64,000 nucleotides of DNA. Source: CAZAFL01 sp964484465 (GTDB taxonomy: Bacteria; Bacteroidota; Ignavibacteria; UBA10030; SZUA-254). A program made the position numbers and the translations under genes. The stretch covers positions 1 through 64,000 of the forward strand of contig CAZAFL010000002.1 in the NCBI GenBank assembly GCA_964484465.1. The letters run 5' to 3'. This document shows positions 60,801-64,000 of the stretch, piece after piece. The notes under the pieces were generated by a model. That model was given only the letters and a program-made list of their open reading frames with translations. It did not search any database and was not told the origin of the DNA. Position 1 is the first letter of the stretch; each line of letters begins with the position of its first letter.

Positions 60801-63385
60801 GAAGCATCGACCGCGATCAACCGGAGTTTCTGGGGCGTATTCGGACTGACGTAATAATCTCCAAGGTTGTGAATACCTATGTAATAATCCTTCGGATAAA
60901 TTGTCGTCTGAGCGATCTGGTAGACCGGACGTCCTGATTCGTCAAATACTGCAACTCTCCCTCGTGCCCGAATAAGTCCGGATGAAGTCAGGTTTGCTGG
61001 TATAGCGAAATCAATAGACGCTTTTCCTTCAGCATCGGTTTTACCGGTATTCACTGAAGGAGTTCCTGAATAATTTGTTGCCCCTCGGTCTGTAAAATTA
61101 AAGGAGGGAAATCTCTTTGACCAATACGGGGTTGGTTCCAACATTCCCTCAAACTCCCAGTTTCTGCCGGCAGCAGGAGGACCGAAAAAATTCAACGCGA
61201 GCAAATCATAGGTGATTTGTTCACCGGGCCTTGCCTTATCTTTTGAAGGTTTGAGCGAAAGTTTGAGTCTGTCGGGGACAAAGTCCTCAACGCTTACTTC
61301 GTAACTCGCAAGGTAGACGTTGTTGCCTGTATACAGCTCGAAGCGATAAACGCCTGTCTGGCCTGTCATCAATGTCTGATAGCTCGATTCGAATGAGCCT
61401 TCTTCATTCAATGTATGCTGGAGCTCCTTGGCGACAATTCCCCGCGGGTTGAATATTTTAATGTGCACTGGCATCTGTGCTGGAATGTCGTTCGTCAAGT
61501 CGCGTACGACGCCGGAGAAATAAATTTTTTCTCCCGGTCGGTAGATATTTCTATCACCGTACATGAATGCATCGTAGGGGAGGTCGGCTTTTTGGACGCG
61601 GACGGGGAGTTTTTTTAACATCCGTGTAATGTATTTTTGTTTCAGAGAGGATTCTTCATCGTAATACTCTCCAGACCGTTTTCCCGCAACGTCAAAGCGT
61701 GATGTTTCAACACGATTATCAGCCAGATTGATGAAATTGTAATCACCTTCCGTCTCGGCAGTTACCAACTTGAGGGAAAAATCCTTGCTGAGTTCTCTGA
61801 AATCTCCGAATCTGGCTACACCGTCATTATTGGTTTTCAGAGAGGAAATTGTCTGGTTATTGGTTGATATTAAATTTACCGTTACGTTGCCGACGGGAGT
61901 GTTGCTTGCGAGGCTGGTCACGAAGACGTAAACTTCATTTGAACTCTGTTTGACAATTAACCCGAGGTCGGAAATTGAAATGAATTTCGATGTCGACCGC
62001 CATGGTTCTTTCAGGTCGGCAATATCGACGAGATAAAATCCTTTATACCCCGTATTGAGATAAGGATTCAGGTCGTACAATGTTGTTACTTCCTGGTTCG
62101 TCAGGTTCTTGATGGTGATGGTGTCGTTTTTCAACATCCGTCCGTAATTACCGATATAGTACCGGAATTTTCTCGTATAAGAACGGATTCCTCCTTCATC
62201 ATAATAGTCATCATAAAAATCATAATCATATGACCGGCCACCGTCCAGGAAGAAAACAAGGTTGTTCTGAAATATCTGGCTGATACGTACATTCAATTGT
62301 GAGAGGTTGACGGTTTTGAGCTCAATATGTTTTTGTCCGTCGAGCAGCATGTAGATGCCGGATGAGGATGTGAAGCGAAATGACGGGTTCACATTTCCTA
62401 TGACGATATCCGCATCATAATCATTTTGAGTTTTTGCGCCGAGGACACTTTCCAAACCTTTCTTTATGGTAAGGTGAAATGCCGAACCGGGCTCAAATTT
62501 CCCCCGCAGCGTGAGGCTTTCGCGGTTTCCTTCAAGTGAATACCCTCGTACCGGGTCGATGGTGATAAACGAACGGGCGACGGAGGAATCTATTTCTTGC
62601 GAGGTCTTGATAGTTATCCAACTTGTCACGCCATCATAACCAAAATCATGTCCATAAATTTTTACTTCTTCCAGGCCGGGCAGTTTGAATACAAATGGCC
62701 GGTCCATCCTGATTGTCGTATTCGTTTCTGTTGAGACAAGCTGGTTATCGAAGGTGATTGAAATGGTTTTTTCCCGTTCCATTTGGGTGACGGCGCCCAG
62801 TTCAAGCGGGATAACTTTGTTATTCTGTGTTGAAACGGTGTTAACTCCGGAACGACGTTCCTGGTCGATCGAAAGTTGTATGTGTTTTGCAATTTCCGCG
62901 GGATTAACGGCATACGTGAATTCAAGATTTGCCCGGATGCCGACGGTCCGCGAGCGTCCCATTCGGTCGTAAAAAAATTCTGCATTTTTGAGATAGAAAC
63001 TTTCAGTAGCAAACGTGAACTCATCACTCCCCTTGAATGAATGCACTCCGGCAAGATGAGTGAGCAATGCAGTGTTGAATTTCCCTTTGAATTTTGTATC
63101 CCCGGGAAACGGCCCATCAGGACTGAACACTAGCGTTAAGGTATCCTGCCATGTAAACTTCCCCGGAATCTCGGGAGAGAATTCGATGTACGATGTATTC
63201 GTCCATTGGTTTGTAGAATCCTGCTTAACAATCCCCTTCGAAAATCTGATGACAATAGCCTGATTCGCCGGAACGATTCCGTTTGGAAGAGGTGAGACGA
63301 CCTGGAGGACGTCGTTTTCTTTTTTGGAACAGGAGAGGAGCATACAGGCGAACATCAATGGCAGAATGAGCTTACCGCGGTTCAT
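57869..63385 (-). CDS. Alpha-2-macroglobulin family lipoprotein with thioester
   Basis: An 1838-residue envelope protein. The lipobox LLSC places the acylated Cys at residue 19, with Ser at +2, favouring the outer membrane. Repeated macroglobulin beta domains fill the N-terminal two thirds. The thioester motif GCIEQ has Cys1377 and Gln1380 intact in YPHGCIEQTVSKAFP, followed by the alpha-helical toroid domain and the receptor-like C-terminal domain. Such proteins trap proteases in the periplasm, as E. coli YfhM does. It is longer than YfhM (about 1650). It lies 38 bases after the PBP1C gene, the classic partner. Confidence 0.95.
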   Translation of the reverse strand: MNRGKLILPLMFACMLLSCSKKENDVLQVVSPLPNGIVPANQAIVIRFSKGIVKQDSTNQWTNTSYIEFSPEIPGKFTWQDTLTLVFSPDGPFPGDTKFKGKFNTALLTHLAGVHSFKGSDEFTFATESFYLKNAEFFYDRMGRSRTVGIRANLEFTYAVNPAEIAKHIQLSIDQERRSGVNTVSTQNNKVIPLELGAVTQMEREKTISITFDNQLVSTETNTTIRMDRPFVFKLPGLEEVKIYGHDFGYDGVTSWITIKTSQEIDSSVARSFITIDPVRGYSLEGNRESLTLRGKFEPGSAFHLTIKKGLESVLGAKTQNDYDADIVIGNVNPSFRFTSSSGIYMLLDGQKHIELKTVNLSQLNVRISQIFQNNLVFFLDGGRSYDYDFYDDYYDEGGIRSYTRKFRYYIGNYGRMLKNDTITIKNLTNQEVTTLYDLNPYLNTGYKGFYLVDIADLKEPWRSTSKFISISDLGLIVKQSSNEVYVFVTSLASNTPVGNVTVNLISTNNQTISSLKTNNDGVARFGDFRELSKDFSLKLVTAETEGDYNFINLADNRVETSRFDVAGKRSGEYYDEESSLKQKYITRMLKKLPVRVQKADLPYDAFMYGDRNIYRPGEKIYFSGVVRDLTNDIPAQMPVHIKIFNPRGIVAKELQHTLNEEGSFESSYQTLMTGQTGVYRFELYTGNNVYLASYEVSVEDFVPDRLKLSLKPSKDKARPGEQITYDLLALNFFGPPAAGRNWEFEGMLEPTPYWSKRFPSFNFTDRGATNYSGTPSVNTGKTDAEGKASIDFAIPANLTSSGLIRARGRVAVFDESGRPVYQIAQTTIYPKDYYIGIHNLGDYYVSPNTPQKLRLIAVDASDKPIAGFKALVQLIRLEWYSVLRQYTPTNTLRYVSEQREIIEKNDVVTLDSIPVEYAYWASQSGEYIVRVSKSEGAGYNQINFYSYSWGTTDVTSFEIDPEARIQMVFDDSVYTPGQKAKILFKTPFDGKMLVTVERNRIFSYRYLDVTNNSASMELGVDEKFLPNVYVSAVLFRKIKDMNIPLLAGHGFCPLMVEKKSNKLDVTIQAPEKIRPKRKQAVTVTVKNEKNVFVTIAAVDEGICQLKNYKTPDPYGFFYAKKALETETFDFFKYLLPEPLRSSTGGGETEMMAKRVNPLGVQRFKPVALWSGILKTDANGRAEILFDIPEFSGELRLMALAYKGDRFGSSQKAMKVADPVVITPALPRFLAPHDSLSMPITAFNTTEKPVSLKFEIETVGGVIPLTTTAVLDVNPNQERFVTVQLKTTDRIGKAVVKIKTVAFGEPLESSTELPVRPIAPFVSEAISGSIEGGATASSTIENIYLPYNRKSYITFSPFPVANFARELKYLVGYPHGCIEQTVSKAFPQIYLRDIAGMLDPTILNTGSPTYFVNEAITKLASMQLHDGAFSYWPGESSPAGGWSIVYATHFLLEAKKAGYAVSENSINMALNAVTAIARSKLTEDYYYYGPGQKILVKRIADKSTIYALYVLALGGQPEKSIMNFYRVERGLLTTDTQYLLAGAFAYAGDRKTYLELLPPEYISEEAQRTSGYNFDSPVRANALILNILLETDLNNPYIPRYMEYLSKVYRNYYWFSTQDDAFTLLAFGKAARMASATKIDGFVKVGEKTFSYTGGNQKVDIEPFGKKLTLTMNGTGRVYYSIITDGIRKNGTIKTEDKNLQVRREFFDRNGMPVNLSAVKQNDLVIVKLTLNSAVNMLENVAITDLLPAGFEIENPRLTENTNYKFISNASVPSYIDIRDDRINLYTSFHGGNRQQIFYYMVRAVTAGAFEYAPVVAEAMYDANYYSASGQTKLRIMR

Positions 63386-63423
63386 AACATCGATCCTTTA
63401 TTGTGGAATGAATAGTGAAAAAG

Positions 63424-64000
63424 CTAAAGTGCATATTTGATTTTGATTTTCACGGAAGAGAGTCTCCCCTTATCGTCCATACAGGTGATTGTATGGTCGC
63501 CTCCGGGAAGAGATAGGAATACCTTTTCATGGGATTTCTTTCGCCCGAGATAACGGTCATCGACGTACCAGATATGCTCGTCAATGTCCAGGGCGGAACT
63601 GGCTTCAAGAGCGATTTTTTGTTTGTCAGAAACGAGAAAGTAGGTCATATCCTGCGATGGGCTGATGATCTTCGGTCCGTCACCGCTGAATAAACGTGTA
63701 CATTCCGGGTTATGAGGCGGTGCCATGGTATACGGGCGGTGAATTTGATCCCAGAAATTCAGAAGCTCCGACGGATATGTTACCATCCCTACAATTTTGT
63801 ACTGATGGTTGCCGATACACGAAGGGCAGTAGGATACTTTCCGGTCGGATGAAACCAGATATTCCTTATCGAATTCGCAGAAACGATTCAGCGACTGCCG
63901 TACTGAATAATAATCTTCGATGAGATGATTGCATCGTGACGTGGGGAGAAGTCCACTTGTTGCACAGACCTCTCTTGTGAGGAGATCGTGGGGTTGAGGA
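63424..64000 (-). CDS. pbpC: Penicillin-binding protein 1C, C-terminal part (5' end outside window)
   Basis: An open frame runs from the window edge to the stop at 63424, about 192 codons. VCATSGLLPTSRC, the SYCPSCIG pair, then YPSELLNFWDQIHRP and HNPECTRLFSGDGPKIISP are typical of the region after the PBP1C transpeptidase. The final ~90 residues form the C-terminal PBP1C domain, with LEASSALDIDEHIWYVDDRYLG and LPGGDHTITCMDDKG. Transglycosylase and transpeptidase domains lie beyond the window. Together with the alpha-2-macroglobulin gene it forms the known envelope repair/defence pair. Confidence 0.9.
   Translation of the reverse strand, partial: PQPHDLLTREVCATSGLLPTSRCNHLIEDYYSVRQSLNRFCEFDKEYLVSSDRKVSYCPSCIGNHQYKIVGMVTYPSELLNFWDQIHRPYTMAPPHNPECTRLFSGDGPKIISPSQDMTYFLVSDKQKIALEASSALDIDEHIWYVDDRYLGRKKSHEKVFLSLPGGDHTITCMDDKGRLSSVKIKIKYAL

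Noticed and set aside
1..64000. CRISPR array, insertion sequence, prophage or toxin-antitoxin pair
   Set aside because: No spaced direct repeats, transposase or integrase motifs, terminal inverted repeats or toxin folds were seen.

Overview
The window reads as one chromosome segment of a Gram-negative bacterium of the Fibrobacterota-Chlorobiota-Bacteroidota (FCB) type. The placement is inferred from the beta-subunit rif-region wording (VRDVHYTHYGRLC), a DUF4905-like protein, a lipoprotein alpha-2-macroglobulin beside PBP1C, and the scarcity of Shine-Dalgarno sequences outside the ribosomal genes. Ignavibacteria or a neighbouring class is my best guess, but no 16S gene is present to settle it.

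1-31,310 (+ strand): a nearly gap-free transcription/translation block. It runs tRNA-Gly, tRNA-Thr, rpmG, tRNA-Trp, secE-nusG-rplKAJL-rpoBC, then the str genes (rpsL, rpsG, fusA, tuf), S10 (rpsJ to rpsQ), spc (rplN to rpmJ) and alpha (rpsM to rplQ), closed by a clear intrinsic terminator. Control elements seen are an L1-binding-site mimic in front of rplA, a structured rplA-rplJ gap, paired hairpins between rplL and rpoB, and a consensus sigma-70-type promoter before rpsL. A complete tRNA-Gln gene sits inside the spc genes, between rplR and rpsE.

31,484-41,368 (+): leuS, translationally coupled to an 89-codon ORF that matches only the C-terminal third of WaaE/KdtX-type glycosyltransferases, then a lipopolysaccharide set: GT2, MsbA-like ABC flippase, O-antigen ligase-like protein, GT87, a full-length WaaE/KdtX-like GT2, and a GT9 heptosyltransferase-like enzyme.

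41,397-48,613 (+): DUF1844 protein, NAD kinase, RadA, RdgB/HAM1 pyrophosphatase, a DUF4905-like protein, a PhzF-family enzyme, and a membrane-bound HdrD/EMO-type iron-sulfur oxidoreductase.

48,652-53,947 (- strand): a nucleoside deoxyribosyltransferase-like protein, a Sec59/Dgk1-type CTP-dependent lipid kinase-like protein, FtsH, Hpt, TilS and a CAU-anticodon tRNA. 54,022-57,171 (+): a promoter and hpnC-hpnD-hpnE, the three-enzyme route to squalene. 57,168-64,000 (-): PBP1C (5' end beyond the window), a 1838-residue alpha-2-macroglobulin lipoprotein with an intact CIEQ thioester, a 16-bp hairpin, and a membrane protein with an HQFAH motif reminiscent of an inactivated M50-type protease.

No insertion sequence, prophage, CRISPR array or gene-free stretch over 300 bases was seen. 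No wholly new multi-gene system is evident. The most unusual items are the tRNA-Gln inside the spc operon, the stand-alone glycosyltransferase tail, and the hairpin plus HQFAH membrane protein downstream of alpha-2-macroglobulin.
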